A stretch of DNA of 64,000 nt from Neobacillus sp. CF12 (GTDB lineage: Bacteria > Bacillota > Bacilli > Bacillales > Cytobacillaceae): positions 434,001 through 498,000 of the forward strand of contig NZ_JAUCEU010000007.1 of NCBI RefSeq assembly GCF_030348765.1, written 5' to 3'. Position 1 is the stretch's first letter. Every line of letters begins with the position of its first letter. Position numbers and translations under genes: made by a program. Under the pieces are notes generated by a model, which was given only the letters and a program-made list of their open reading frames with translations, did not search any database and was not told the origin of the DNA. Shown in pieces: positions 17,416 to 26,375 of the stretch.

Positions 17416-19755
17416 TTAATGCGCCATCTTTTTTAGCGCTTTTTCAACATCCTCACTCTCAATATGAATCGCTTTTTCTAGTAAAACCTCTTCTCCTGCT
17501 TCTCCCATGAGCCTCATTGCTTGTGCTTGTATCATTTCATCTGCTAGATTGGTGGCAAATCTTCCGTTTCCTTTGTAGGTGTGATTTTCAATGCTTTGTT
17601 TCAAAAGTGCTTTCGCAGCTTCACTTAAATGGTATTGAAAACCTTCTACATAGGATTCGATTATAGCTAGCAGTTCCACAGCCGAGTAGTCAGGAAAAAG
17701 AAAGAATTTCTTAAACCTAGAACGCAGTCCTGGGTTGCTCTCTAATAACTGGTCCATTTCATTTGGATATCCTGCAAGGACAACCACAAGATTTTCATTA
17801 TGCTTAGTCATTTCATCAACAAGGGTATCTACTACTTCTTTACCAAAATCACCTGCTGTTTGGCTTAACAGTGAATAGGCTTCATCAATAAATAATACGC
17901 CTCCAAGAGCTTCTCGAATCTTTTTCTTTGTTTTTCCTGCAGTTTGACCAACATAACCTGCTACAAAGTCTGCTCTGCTTGCGACAATCAAATGACCTCT
18001 TTTTAACATACCGCATTCACGGAGGAGTTCCGCGTATATCTTAGCAACTGTGGTTTTACCTGTACCAGGATTTCCGGTGAAAACGGAGTGAACTTGAATC
18101 GGCACTGTAGGCAGGCCCTTTTCCTTCCTAAACTGCTGCATTTTAACAAAGGAAACGAGCGTCTCTAATTCTCCCTTTAATTCCGTTAAACCAATTAAAC
18201 GTTCCAACCTTTCAAAAGGTGATTCCTGGTGATCATGCTTCTCCACTTTGAAATCGTCTTTATCCAATAAGGTGTAAGTGAATATATCATCATTTGAAAT
18301 CGGATGATCAGATCCTTTTTTAAAAATCGCATCCAACACGATATTACGGACAGATCTCGCATTACCGAATGTATCATCGACACGTTCCTGTTCAAGCCGA
18401 TGGTTAATTTCTACCTTCGCTTCCTCTGTAAGGATATAATCGTTCTCTGAGGCAATTTTTTCAGCGATAGAGATTAATTCCTCGTTTGAATAATTTGGTA
18501 AGTGAATCAGATTGGATTGTGGAAATCTGCTTCGCAATCCTGGATTGGCGTCTAAAAAGGTACGCATTTCATCCGGATAACCTGCTAAAATAACCGCGAA
18601 TTTTCCGCCATATTCCTTGCCTGTCATGAGCGAAACAAGGGTATCAACGGCGGTTTGACCGTAATCATTTCCTGATTGGCCTTCTCGTTTTAAACTGTAG
18701 GCTTCGTCAATGAATAGAACGCCGCCAATCGCTCGTTCAACTACTGCGCGAACGTTTTCCTCTGTTTGGCCAACAAATGCCCCCACCAACTGTGATCTGT
18801 CTGTTTCAATCACTTCTGGACGCGGCAAGACCTCTAGTTCGTGATAAATTTTGGCTAATAAACGGGCAATGGTTGTTTTCCCTGTACCTGGATTTCCTGT
18901 TAGTACCATGTTAAGACTTAATTCATCTTTAATATGGAATCCAAGCTCTTTGCGATCTTTCTGGTATTTTAAAAATTGATAAAAATCATTGACCCGCTTT
19001 TTGACAACCCCCATCCCAATCATCTCATTTAATTGTTCAAGGGCATTTTCTGATGTCTGTGGAATGTCTTCTTCAACGTCAAAGTGACTTTTCCAGTCTT
19101 TTTTAATTTCATCAAGGCTGGACAAATGAAGTTTTAGATCATCATAATAGGTTGCCGTGTGAAATACACCTTTAATCGATTCTTCGTACTCCTGTGCGGC
19201 CTTTAATAGGTTGCCGCTAACTTCAATCGAATTTGACAGTAGTTCAGTGAGTTTTTTATATTGTTGCGCTAATTGCTTGTCTCCCAATGCCATGGCAAGA
19301 TTCAACTTTTCAATTAGGTCTTCTACGTGATCATCGGCTTGTGCTAAGTAAGCTTTGCATATTTGTATGTATTGTTCAGCGACTTTTTTCTTTGCTGTTC
19401 GATTATCTGTTTCCCGCATTGCAGGAAAGGTTAAAACATCTAGTATATCTCTTTTCTTTTTCCAATCGTATTGAATGAAATAGGACTTTGCCTTTTCATT
19501 GTTAGGATGTAATTCCAATGCTTTATGCAGCCAAGCAGAGGCTAATGAATCATGCTTCTTTTGACTTAAACGTGAGAGTGCAGCTACCGTTAACATTCTT
19601 GATAGAAGTATAGGGTCTGATTCGCTCCGTATGGCAGTTAATAGCTCATTTTCATTGACGATAAAGCCTTTTTCATTCAGTTCGGTTTCCCACTGAATGA
19701 TTGGTTCATTACCGGTTTTTGTTTGATTCGTTTGTTGTCGTATCAATAGGATCAC
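17416..19755 (-). CDS. Tandem CbxX/CfqX-type (SpoVK-like) AAA ATPase
   Basis: This 779-residue protein has an N-terminal helical, TPR-like region (about 1-240, including ASAWLHKALELHPNNEKAK) and two AAA+ modules of the CbxX/CfqX family. Each module has an intact Walker A (GNPGTGKTT, near residues 285 and 560) and Walker B (GVLFIDEAYSL twice), plus a GLRSRF arginine-finger segment. SpoVK, the sporulation relative, has one such module, so this is a duplicated architecture. The 5' end is uncertain: GTG at 19755 has only a weak RBS, and TTG a few codons later is possible. The target of the unfoldase is unknown. Confidence 0.87.
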   Translation of the reverse strand: MILLIRQQTNQTKTGNEPIIQWETELNEKGFIVNENELLTAIRSESDPILLSRMLTVAALSRLSQKKHDSLASAWLHKALELHPNNEKAKSYFIQYDWKKKRDILDVLTFPAMRETDNRTAKKKVAEQYIQICKAYLAQADDHVEDLIEKLNLAMALGDKQLAQQYKKLTELLSNSIEVSGNLLKAAQEYEESIKGVFHTATYYDDLKLHLSSLDEIKKDWKSHFDVEEDIPQTSENALEQLNEMIGMGVVKKRVNDFYQFLKYQKDRKELGFHIKDELSLNMVLTGNPGTGKTTIARLLAKIYHELEVLPRPEVIETDRSQLVGAFVGQTEENVRAVVERAIGGVLFIDEAYSLKREGQSGNDYGQTAVDTLVSLMTGKEYGGKFAVILAGYPDEMRTFLDANPGLRSRFPQSNLIHLPNYSNEELISIAEKIASENDYILTEEAKVEINHRLEQERVDDTFGNARSVRNIVLDAIFKKGSDHPISNDDIFTYTLLDKDDFKVEKHDHQESPFERLERLIGLTELKGELETLVSFVKMQQFRKEKGLPTVPIQVHSVFTGNPGTGKTTVAKIYAELLRECGMLKRGHLIVASRADFVAGYVGQTAGKTKKKIREALGGVLFIDEAYSLLSQTAGDFGKEVVDTLVDEMTKHNENLVVVLAGYPNEMDQLLESNPGLRSRFKKFFLFPDYSAVELLAIIESYVEGFQYHLSEAAKALLKQSIENHTYKGNGRFATNLADEMIQAQAMRLMGEAGEEVLLEKAIHIESEDVEKALKKMAH

Positions 19756-19823
19756 TTCTTTTTTGAAATTTCCTTTTTATCTTACCACAACCTGTCCACC
19801 GACATGAAATTCAATGATTTATT

Positions 19824-19856
19824 TAAAAAAGGACCTGTTTGAATTAAACAGGTCCC
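19824..19856 (-). terminator. Terminator of tlp
   Basis: GGACCTGTTT pairs with AAACAGGTCC across a 5-nt loop; the minus-strand transcript ends in TTTTTT. It stands just beyond the tlp stop. Confidence 0.85.
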
Positions 19857-19867
19857 GGTGGTTTTGC

Positions 19868-20083
19868 TTAGACTTCGTCCTTAATTTCTGAACGGTAGGA
19901 TTCAATGCTTTCACGGCGTCTTTGGTTTTTTGCTTCAATTTGCTGGCGCTGTGTTTCACTTTCTGTAAATTGAAGTGATTCTTCCGCTGCCTCAATGTTT
20001 TCAATCGTATCATGAATCATTGACTGTAGCTTTTCTGCATTATCACTGCGGTCATCTGGTTTCGGTTTGTTATTGTAGGTCAT
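19868..20083 (-). CDS. tlp: Small acid-soluble spore protein Tlp
   Basis: This 71-residue, highly charged helical protein opens [20 protein letters not shown], the signature of Tlp, a minor spore-core protein made in the forespore. The continuation [20 protein letters not shown] also fits. The ATG at 20083 is preceded by GAGGAGG. Neighbours sspN upstream and yneP/yneQ downstream match the B. subtilis order. Confidence 0.92.
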   Translation of the reverse strand: MTYNNKPKPDDRSDNAEKLQSMIHDTIENIEAAEESLQFTESETQRQQIEAKNQRRRESIESYRSEIKDEV

Positions 20084-20224
20084 CACAATTCCTCCTCAAT
20101 GTGTTGTCAGGGTTATTACAGATATAGTTTGTAACGAAGTAAAGAAAATATCACAGAGAAATTTTGTTAGATATCAAAACAAAGGACCCGTTGGCTGCTG
20201 CCTGACGAGTCCATTACCATCTTT

Positions 20225-20368
20225 TTATTCACCTTTAGTTTGCATGACTTGTGCATGCTTACCAGATTTATCTTGATATTGTTTTCCTTTGTTTCCACCA
20301 AAGTTCTTGGATTTTGTTCCAAGATGATCTTCGCTGAAGCCTTGTTGACTATGTTTTGGATTACTCAT
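20225..20368 (-). CDS. sspN: Small acid-soluble spore protein SspN
   Basis: This 47-residue protein opens MSNPKHSQQGFSEDHLGTKS and continues NFGGNKGKQYQDKSGKHAQ, which matches the SspN minor SASP family of the spore core. The ATG at 20368 follows GGAGGGATATTAC. It lies next to tlp, as in B. subtilis, and is short enough to be missed by many gene callers. Confidence 0.88.
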   Translation of the reverse strand: MSNPKHSQQGFSEDHLGTKSKNFGGNKGKQYQDKSGKHAQVMQTKGE

Positions 20369-20435
20369 GTAATATCCCTCCTCCTTAACATTTTGTCCGT
20401 TTTAAAGGAGGAACATGATTGGTAAACTATGTGAG

Positions 20436-20567
20436 TTATTCAGCTTTACCGAGGCGCTTTTCTTCTAGGCGCATTTCAATTTTTTCCATCGCAGCTCTAT
20501 CTTTCAAAAGTTGACTTTTATTTTCGGATACCAGTTCTGCAAAGGAACGTTTTCTGGGCTTTCTCAT
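20436..20567 (-). CDS. fbpB: Fur-regulated basic protein, FbpB-like
   Basis: This 43-residue, strongly basic protein has the sequence opening MRKPRKRSFAELVSENK and the helical tail KDRAAMEKIEMRLEEKR. In B. subtilis FbpB helps the small RNA FsrA spare iron. AAGGTG stands upstream of the ATG at 20567. I could not see a convincing Fur box in the upstream 100 bases, so iron control here is an expectation from the family only. Confidence 0.65.
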   Translation of the reverse strand: MRKPRKRSFAELVSENKSQLLKDRAAMEKIEMRLEEKRLGKAE

Positions 20568-20689
20568 GTATATCACCTTCCTTATTTCCTATTCTAACAG
20601 TTATTATGCCCGGAAACGGTTGCAATTATTACAACTTTTTGAAAATTATAAGAAAATAGTGCGTTAATGCTTTAAAGCATCCTTGAAAA

Positions 20690-20721
20690 TAAAAAGACAT
20701 TGGATTTTATCATCCAATGTC
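20690..20721 (-). terminator. Terminator of thiol-disulfide protein gene
   Basis: AGACATTGGA pairs with TCCAATGTCT, and the minus-strand transcript continues TTTTTATTTT. Confidence 0.85.
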
Positions 20722-21254
20722 TAATTTAGATCCTTCGTGTATTGTTTCATTGCATCGAGACTCATCGCACCGATAAACTTATTTCCGATATTCCCCTTCG
20801 TATCAATAAAATACGTCGTTGGAATGGAAAGAACTTGATAGGTTTCGTTTACTTTATCTTCTGCATCTAAAGGTATAGGAAAAGTAATTCCATTTTCATT
20901 AACGAAAGCTTGAACATCTAAATGCGGATCAATGTTAACCGCTAATATAACAACATCGTCCCCAACTTCTTTATGAAACTCCTCCATGGCTGGCATTTCT
21001 GCTTTACATGGTGGACACCAAGTTGCCCAGAAATTGAGCATTACTTTTTTTCCTTTTAAATCCGAAAGTTTAACGGTCTCCCCCGTTAATGTTTTTAATT
21101 CAAAATCAGGTGCCTTTGCCCCTACTTTTAAACCACCCATATTAGCTGCTTCTTGACTCACGTTCTCGGGTTCAGCCTTTTTGTCCATAGCCTGCACAAT
21201 CGCAACACCAAGTAAGGCTATTAGCACAACAACAGCAATTACTTTTTTTACCAT
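20721..21254 (-). CDS. yneN: Membrane-anchored thiol-disulfide protein, ResA/YneN-like (CPPC)
   Basis: This is a thioredoxin-fold reductant facing outside the membrane. One N-terminal transmembrane anchor (VIAVVVLIALLGVAIVQ) is followed by a TlpA/ResA-type domain with the redox motif WATWCPPCKAEMPAMEEF and the cis-Pro strand SIPTTYFID. The length is 177 residues. ResA-type proteins reduce apocytochrome c or act on spore envelope thiols; the exact role cannot be told. The location between citB and sspN favours YneN. Compare the Sec-containing relative at 55128-55637. Confidence 0.88.
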   Translation of the reverse strand: MVKKVIAVVVLIALLGVAIVQAMDKKAEPENVSQEAANMGGLKVGAKAPDFELKTLTGETVKLSDLKGKKVMLNFWATWCPPCKAEMPAMEEFHKEVGDDVVILAVNIDPHLDVQAFVNENGITFPIPLDAEDKVNETYQVLSIPTTYFIDTKGNIGNKFIGAMSLDAMKQYTKDLN

Positions 21255-21389
21255 ACCCCCGAACCCCCTTGATTCAATAATGTACTACATCGATTTTACA
21301 CTATAAAGTAAGTTGAAATAAAAGTTGTATATGCCAAATATGTGACAATTTACAATCAGTTTAGTAAAAGTATATCAGAAAAGCAAATT

Positions 21390-22178
21390 TTATTGATTCA
21401 TGGCATTAAGAACACTATTCGTCACACGATCAACAATAAGTTCAATATCCCTGTCTGATAATGTCTGTTCATTTACTGAAGTCACTTTTTTTGCATGAGT
21501 GCCTTCTGGGACATCCACACCCAATGGTGATACTCCTTCTAATCCCATCATGGCTTTAATATCAATGAGTTTAGCTACATTTTCTTTGGAGAGTTCGCGA
21601 TCGCCCCTTAATTGTCTTGAAATCCAATTAATCTTTGCCGTAAACTCTAATGATTCCATTAAGTAATAGGCGTTTTCTAAATTCTTCCCCCATGTTAACG
21701 CACCATGGTTTTCTAATAACACCCCCTGATGATCATAAACATGTGATTTGATTGCATTTGGTACCTCATCCGTTGATGGTGTTCCATATTGGGCTAATGG
21801 TATCGTCCCCAAGGATACGATTGCTTCAGGCAAAATCGCTTGATTTAAGGGGATTCCTGCGATTGCAAACGCAGTTGCATATGGGGGATGAACGTGTAAA
21901 ACCGCATGAACATCCGGCCGTTCCTTATACACAAGTAAGTGCATTTTCATTTCTGTAGTAGGTTTATAATCTCCCTCGAGAACATTTCCTTCTCCATCCA
22001 CTTTGACGATCATATCAGGAGTTAGAAATCCTTTACTTACGTTCGTAGGAGTAATCAAAAACTCATTTTCATCGATACGGACAGAAATATTTCCGTCATT
22101 AGCTGCTACGAAGCCTTTTTCATATACACGTTTCCCAAATTCGCATATAAGTTTTTTATATTTTATCTCAATAATCAT
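21390..22178 (-). CDS. Class II aldolase/adducin family protein
   Basis: This is a zinc-dependent aldolase of the L-fuculose-phosphate aldolase (FucA/AraD) type, 262 residues. The phosphate-binding region GFVAANDGNISVRI and the zinc His pair AVLHVHPPYATAFA, with a third His in LLENHGALTWGKNLENAY, are all present. The substrate is unknown; MtnB (methionine salvage) is a relative, but no other mtn gene is nearby. The RBS is weak. No clear operon partner. Confidence 0.85.
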   Translation of the reverse strand: MIIEIKYKKLICEFGKRVYEKGFVAANDGNISVRIDENEFLITPTNVSKGFLTPDMIVKVDGEGNVLEGDYKPTTEMKMHLLVYKERPDVHAVLHVHPPYATAFAIAGIPLNQAILPEAIVSLGTIPLAQYGTPSTDEVPNAIKSHVYDHQGVLLENHGALTWGKNLENAYYLMESLEFTAKINWISRQLRGDRELSKENVAKLIDIKAMMGLEGVSPLGVDVPEGTHAKKVTSVNEQTLSDRDIELIVDRVTNSVLNAMNQ

Positions 22179-22321
22179 CTAAACCCTGCTTTCTGTTATG
22201 AAAACATTGATATATTTAGTATACCCTTCTCCTTAATGATATTAGAGATTTATGCCTGGATAATATTAACGCAAAGTTATGAAAATTTGGTAAAATGTTA
22301 ACACGGAAGGGAGTTGGGTTT

Positions 22322-23359
22322 ATGAAGATACTCGTTTTAGGGGGAAGTCGCTTTTTAGGTAGAACATTTGTTGAGGAAGCGCAGATGCAAAACCATGAGG
22401 TGACTATATTTAATCGCGGGAATCAAAATGAGGGATTTCAGGATGTTGAAATTCTTACTGGAGACCGATTTGGAGACTTAAACGAACTAAAAAGCCGCTA
22501 TTGGGATGCGGTGTTGGACACAAGTGGATTCATACCATCTTCGGTTTTAATGTCAACCGATTTATTAAAAGACCGAGTAAAGCATTATACATTTATTTCA
22601 AGTATTTCTGTATATCAAGATTGGGTTCAGGAAAATTTCGATGAAAAGTACCCTGTTTACGCAATGTCATTAGAGGAAGCGAATAAGCTTTCTAAAAATA
22701 GTAATGGATATGAGTATTATGGGCAATTCAAAGCGTTATGTGAAGTAATTGCTGAGAAAAATTTGCCAGGGCGTGTTTTGAATGTTCGTGCAGGGCAATT
22801 AATCGGACCTAACGATTATACGGACCGGATACCCTTTTGGATACATAGAATTGCAGCTGGTGGTAAGGTTCTAGCACCAGGGAATCCGAATAGACCTGTA
22901 CAGATGATTGATAATCAGGACCTAGCCCAATGGATATTATCAATGATGGCTAGCCAATCAGCGGGAACCTTTAATGCAACCGGGCCTGATTACACCCTGA
23001 CGATGGGAGAATTTCTCGAGAACTGCAAGAAGGTCACAGGCTCTAATGCAGAAATAGTTTGGTGTGATGAGAAATTTCTACTTGACCAAGGGGTTGCTCC
23101 ATGGACTGAGATGCCGCTTTGGGTACCTGAAGAGTTTCCACTTGAACCCGAGCTCAATGAGCCATGGAAAGGTGCTTTTTCCGTTAATATTGAAAAAGCT
23201 ATTGCGAGCGGGCTAACCTTCAGACCTCTGGAGGAAAGTTTAACGGAAATTTATGAATGGGAAAAACAACGTAATCTAGCTTCGGATGAATGGAAATCCG
23301 GGATGAGTAGGGATCGTGAAGAAGAATTACTTCAATTATGGTCTCGATCTAATGTGTAA
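22322..23359 (+). CDS. NAD-dependent epimerase/dehydratase-like protein
   Basis: This 345-residue extended SDR family protein opens MKILVLGGSRFLGRTF (glycine-rich NAD site) and has NRGNQNEGF after strand 2. A Ser-rich strand FISSISVYQDW and YGQFKALCE near residue 140 stand in for the catalytic SYK arrangement. It resembles the YfnG/isoflavone-reductase-like nucleoside-diphosphate-sugar epimerases, but the substrate is not known. GGAAGGGAG precedes the ATG at 22322, which I prefer over the TTG at 22295. Confidence 0.82.
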   Translation: MKILVLGGSRFLGRTFVEEAQMQNHEVTIFNRGNQNEGFQDVEILTGDRFGDLNELKSRYWDAVLDTSGFIPSSVLMSTDLLKDRVKHYTFISSISVYQDWVQENFDEKYPVYAMSLEEANKLSKNSNGYEYYGQFKALCEVIAEKNLPGRVLNVRAGQLIGPNDYTDRIPFWIHRIAAGGKVLAPGNPNRPVQMIDNQDLAQWILSMMASQSAGTFNATGPDYTLTMGEFLENCKKVTGSNAEIVWCDEKFLLDQGVAPWTEMPLWVPEEFPLEPELNEPWKGAFSVNIEKAIASGLTFRPLEESLTEIYEWEKQRNLASDEWKSGMSRDREEELLQLWSRSNV

Positions 23360-23395
23360 AAGATGTTCGCAGATTATAATTCAATAAACGCAGAA

Positions 23396-23424
23396 AGAAT
23401 AGCCCCCTTCTCGGGGGGCTATTC
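23396..23424. terminator. Bidirectional terminator
   Basis: AGAATAGCCCCC pairs with GGGGGGCTATTCT. It separates the convergent epimerase-like (+) and ABC-F (-) genes. Confidence 0.9.
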
Positions 23425-23435
23425 TTTTGTGTATT

Positions 23436-25124
23436 TTACATTAACTTTCTTTTTTCTTTTAATAGTGCGTTAAATTCACTATCTAATTCCATGTATTTAG
23501 GATTTTTTTGGTCAATGAGAGATAATTCACCTAAGATCGTTGCAATTCTATTTTCAATTATCATTAAAGTTTCTTTACTATCAGTAGGTTCAACACTATT
23601 TTTATTAAAGTACTCTTCCGGCTTCATTTCCCAACGCTTTATTCTCTGATTATCAAATACAAGCAGTTTATCACAAAGCTTATTTAAGAAATAGTAATCA
23701 TGCGAAACGGTAATAATCGTACCTGCGAAGTCATTTAGTGTTTTTTCTAACTCTTCTCTACTTGGCAGGTCAAGATGATTGGTCGGTTCATCCAAGATTA
23801 GGACATCATAGTCTTTCATTAGCATGTCAACTAACTTCACTCTTGTTCGCTCTCCAAGGCTTAGAGTACCGATTGGCTTGGTAATAAACTGTTCTTTTAG
23901 TCCGAGATTAGCAAATAAGGTTCGCGCCTTTAGGATGTTTTCTCGGTCTGTAAACCCTAATGCCTCTAAAGCTGTTTTATCAGCGGGTAAGTTATCAACA
24001 TCTTGACTTAGGTATGCTGCCTTTAACGATTCACTTTTCCATAGCTCACCCTTAGTAACAGATATTTCACCAAGAATCATTTTAATTAAGGTGGTTTTAC
24101 CGCAGCCATTATCTCCTAATAAACCGATACGCTCTCCGTGATTGAGATAAAAATGAGAATCACGGAATAGAACTCTATCATTAAACGATTTCGTTAAATG
24201 CTTTGCCTCAATAATCCTTTTTCCTCTATTCCCTTTCGTATCAAACTGAAATCTAACTTTCGTCTCTTCTAAAGGTTTGTCGACCTTGTTTTTTTCAAGC
24301 TCACTTTGCAGACGTTTCATTTTGGATTTCACTTGAGCATCACGTTTCTTCGCCTTAACGCGATGGTATTCTTTATTTCCATAATCTCTTCCTTGTTTCG
24401 TGGAAGTCCTATGAGCTTTCTCGGACCAGGACGATAATTGCTCCATTTGCAATTCAATTTCTTCTTTTTTACGCTGTTGCACCTCATAATGATGCATTTG
24501 AGTTTCGTGTCTGTGCTGCTTTTCCTTCTGATAATCACTGTAGTTGCCAGAATAGAAGTTAATCTTAGTATTCTCTATTTCAAAAATACGTGTTACCGTT
24601 TTATCTAAAAAATGACGATCGTGAGAAATAATCAACACTGGACCTTTAAATTTTTCCAATTCCTCAATCAACCATTCGATCCCTTTAAAATCAAGATGGT
24701 TTGTCGGCTCATCAAGAATTAAAAATCCTGGCTTGGAAGCCCACACCTTGGATAATGCAAGTTTCAACTTCTCGCCGCCACTCAGATGGTTTAAACGATT
24801 CTCCTCCCATTCATACACCTTTTTTAGACCCAGTTCACTTGAGTGCTGCAATAAGTCTCCATCAGCAGAAAAGATATCACTGCCTTCATAATCAATCGAT
24901 TGGGTAAGGTATCCAATCACTAATTCAGGTGATTTTTCAATGTAGCCTTTATCAGGTGAGAGTTTCCCTGTGATTATATTTGCTAATGTGGATTTACCGG
25001 TGCCATTGTAGCCGACGAGTCCAATTCTTTCACCATTTTTAATATCAAAGGAAACATCGTCTAAGATTTTTCTTAAATTAAATGTCATTTCTAATCCAGT
25101 TACTTTTATAATATTTTTGTTCAT
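23436..25124 (-). CDS. ABC-F family ATPase, antibiotic-resistance (Vga/Lsa/VmlR-like) type
   Basis: This cytosolic 562-residue protein has two ABC domains and no membrane segments. Walker A motifs are GYNGTGKST and GDNGCGKTT, signatures LSGGEKLKL and LSLGERTRV, and Walker B segments FLILDEPTNHLD and VLILDEPTNHLD. A charged linker (about 190-290) separates the domains. Resistance ABC-Fs act on the ribosome, displacing drugs such as lincosamides or pleuromutilins. The start is ATG 25124, directly after a leader terminator, which supports drug-controlled expression (see the attenuator). The drug spectrum is not predictable. Confidence 0.88.
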   Translation of the reverse strand: MNKNIIKVTGLEMTFNLRKILDDVSFDIKNGERIGLVGYNGTGKSTLANIITGKLSPDKGYIEKSPELVIGYLTQSIDYEGSDIFSADGDLLQHSSELGLKKVYEWEENRLNHLSGGEKLKLALSKVWASKPGFLILDEPTNHLDFKGIEWLIEELEKFKGPVLIISHDRHFLDKTVTRIFEIENTKINFYSGNYSDYQKEKQHRHETQMHHYEVQQRKKEEIELQMEQLSSWSEKAHRTSTKQGRDYGNKEYHRVKAKKRDAQVKSKMKRLQSELEKNKVDKPLEETKVRFQFDTKGNRGKRIIEAKHLTKSFNDRVLFRDSHFYLNHGERIGLLGDNGCGKTTLIKMILGEISVTKGELWKSESLKAAYLSQDVDNLPADKTALEALGFTDRENILKARTLFANLGLKEQFITKPIGTLSLGERTRVKLVDMLMKDYDVLILDEPTNHLDLPSREELEKTLNDFAGTIITVSHDYYFLNKLCDKLLVFDNQRIKRWEMKPEEYFNKNSVEPTDSKETLMIIENRIATILGELSLIDQKNPKYMELDSEFNALLKEKRKLM

Positions 25125-25158
25125 AAAAAAACTCCCTTCATTTGAACCTGAAGAGAGT
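25125..25158 (-). terminator. Leader terminator (attenuator) of ABC-F gene
   Basis: On the minus strand ACTCTCTTCA pairs with TGAAGGGAGT (10 bp, one G-U), followed by seven T, and ends one base before the ABC-F start codon. Its left arm overlaps bases 25144-25154, which are perfectly complementary (11 bp) to 25288-25298 in the leader, so a competing antiterminator can form. Confidence 0.8.
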
Positions 25159-25255
25159 GTTAAGTCACAAAAGTTTACACAATCATAAAAAAGCATATGT
25201 TAAATAGGCACAAAAAGGCTTATGTTAACTATGTTTTAATTAGAATTATAAACGT

Positions 25256-25303
25256 TCAGGGCTTAAAAAAGGATAGACTAATCCTATTCTTCAGGTTCAT
25301 CAT
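25256..25303 (-). CDS. Leader peptide of ABC-F attenuator
   Basis: This short frame encodes MMNLKNRISLSFFKP. The antiterminator strand 25288-25298 (GAACCTGAAGA on the minus strand) lies within codons 2-6. A second possible 21-codon frame ends at the ATGA where this one starts. Neither has a strong Shine-Dalgarno site, so which frame senses the drug is uncertain. Ribosome stalling on such leaders is the known mode of control for several resistance ABC-F genes. Confidence 0.5.
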   Translation of the reverse strand: MMNLKNRISLSFFKP

Positions 25304-25386
25304 TTTTCGCTATTCGAATAAATGTTCTGAAAAAATAAGATTATAACTTCATTCCTCTTTACCATTCCTTTACGTTTGTTAGTTTT

Positions 25387-25416
25387 ATTGTATTTTACCT
25401 CAACCGAGATTGTCAA
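25387..25416 (-). promoter_or_regulatory. SigA-type promoter of ABC-F leader
   Basis: TTGACA (25411-25416, minus strand) and TACAAT (25387-25392) are separated by 18 nt. The promoter overlaps the end of the upstream phosphotransferase gene and would start an approximately 255-nt leader. Confidence 0.65.
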
Positions 25417-26350
25417 TCATTTCCGAAAAATTAACGTCTGAGTACGGCTTACCTGTCTCGATAGTATGTTTTAAATTGGATAGTGTATACGCTTGCCAAT
25501 CCTCCAAATTTCTCAAGTCCCACTTTTCTAAGAACAACGTATATAAAAAGATCTCTCTGATTTTTAAAAAGATCGGAATCTGTTGAATGAGCTCTTTGCT
25601 GATATTGCGTTGCTCCTTATACCCATTTAAGAAGTTCTCCCAGAAAACTCTGCTGAATTCTTTGTCCTCTGGTGTAAACGAGGAAGCTTGCCAATTGGCA
25701 TGATAAAAGGAAGCGGCTAAATCATAAGCGAACCAATGATAGGCACAATCATCAAAGTCAAAAATGGTCAACCTTCCTTCGTTGACAACCATATTCCCCT
25801 GATGGAAATCATTATGTATAAGTCCGAATAGGTCTGGAGTCAGCGAAAATCTCCCTAACTGATTCAATAGCTGTTTGTACCTTTCTGTTATAGGTTCTGA
25901 AGTGATTTTTGGGAGTATATTTAGTAAATCCGGTTGTTGTGCTGTCCAAATTGGACGATGTACCTTTATTTTTCTCCCAGCACTGTGCATCTTCCCCATT
26001 TCATTTCCCCAATGATAAAATAGTTCTTTGTTCCATACCTCACGATTGGTAACATCTATGGATGTACCCTTCGCTTTCTCGAATGCCACTACATAATGGT
26101 GATTGTCAATTGACTCAACCAACCTCTTATGAACGGATTTTACTGGTAATGATACAGGCAAACCATATTCATATAACTCGCATATAACTGCTAATTCATT
26201 AATAATATCTTTTTGCTTTCTTCTACCAGAAGGTGAAACTCTGAAGATTAAATTACCGGAGGAATAGACTTTATTATGAAAGCCATCTTTCATTTCGACA
26301 AGTTCACCTTCTATATGGTCGTATAAATGTAAAATAGAATCGGTCAACAT
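25400..26350 (-). CDS. Phosphotransferase (APH/homoserine kinase II-like fold)
   Basis: This 316-residue protein has an aminoglycoside phosphotransferase-type kinase fold. The catalytic loop is GLIHNDFHQGNMVV and the metal site is IFDFDDCAYHW. The N-terminal ATP-binding part includes the Lys/Glu pair region of GNLIFRVSPSGRRKQ. Such proteins include kinases for small metabolites as well as resistance enzymes; the ABC-F next to it is under a separate promoter, so I do not infer drug resistance. The RBS before ATG 26350 is weak. Confidence 0.82.
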   Translation of the reverse strand: MLTDSILHLYDHIEGELVEMKDGFHNKVYSSGNLIFRVSPSGRRKQKDIINELAVICELYEYGLPVSLPVKSVHKRLVESIDNHHYVVAFEKAKGTSIDVTNREVWNKELFYHWGNEMGKMHSAGRKIKVHRPIWTAQQPDLLNILPKITSEPITERYKQLLNQLGRFSLTPDLFGLIHNDFHQGNMVVNEGRLTIFDFDDCAYHWFAYDLAASFYHANWQASSFTPEDKEFSRVFWENFLNGYKEQRNISKELIQQIPIFLKIREIFLYTLFLEKWDLRNLEDWQAYTLSNLKHTIETGKPYSDVNFSEMIDNLG

Positions 26351-26375
26351 TTTTATCTCTCTTTCTAGATAATCA

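Noticed and set aside
20568..20690. Fur box controlling the FbpB-like gene
   Set aside because: Only a loose AT-rich match was seen, not a GATAATGATAATCATTATC-like site.
25400..26350. Aminoglycoside resistance gene
   Set aside because: The APH fold is shared by many metabolic kinases; sequence gives no support for a drug substrate.
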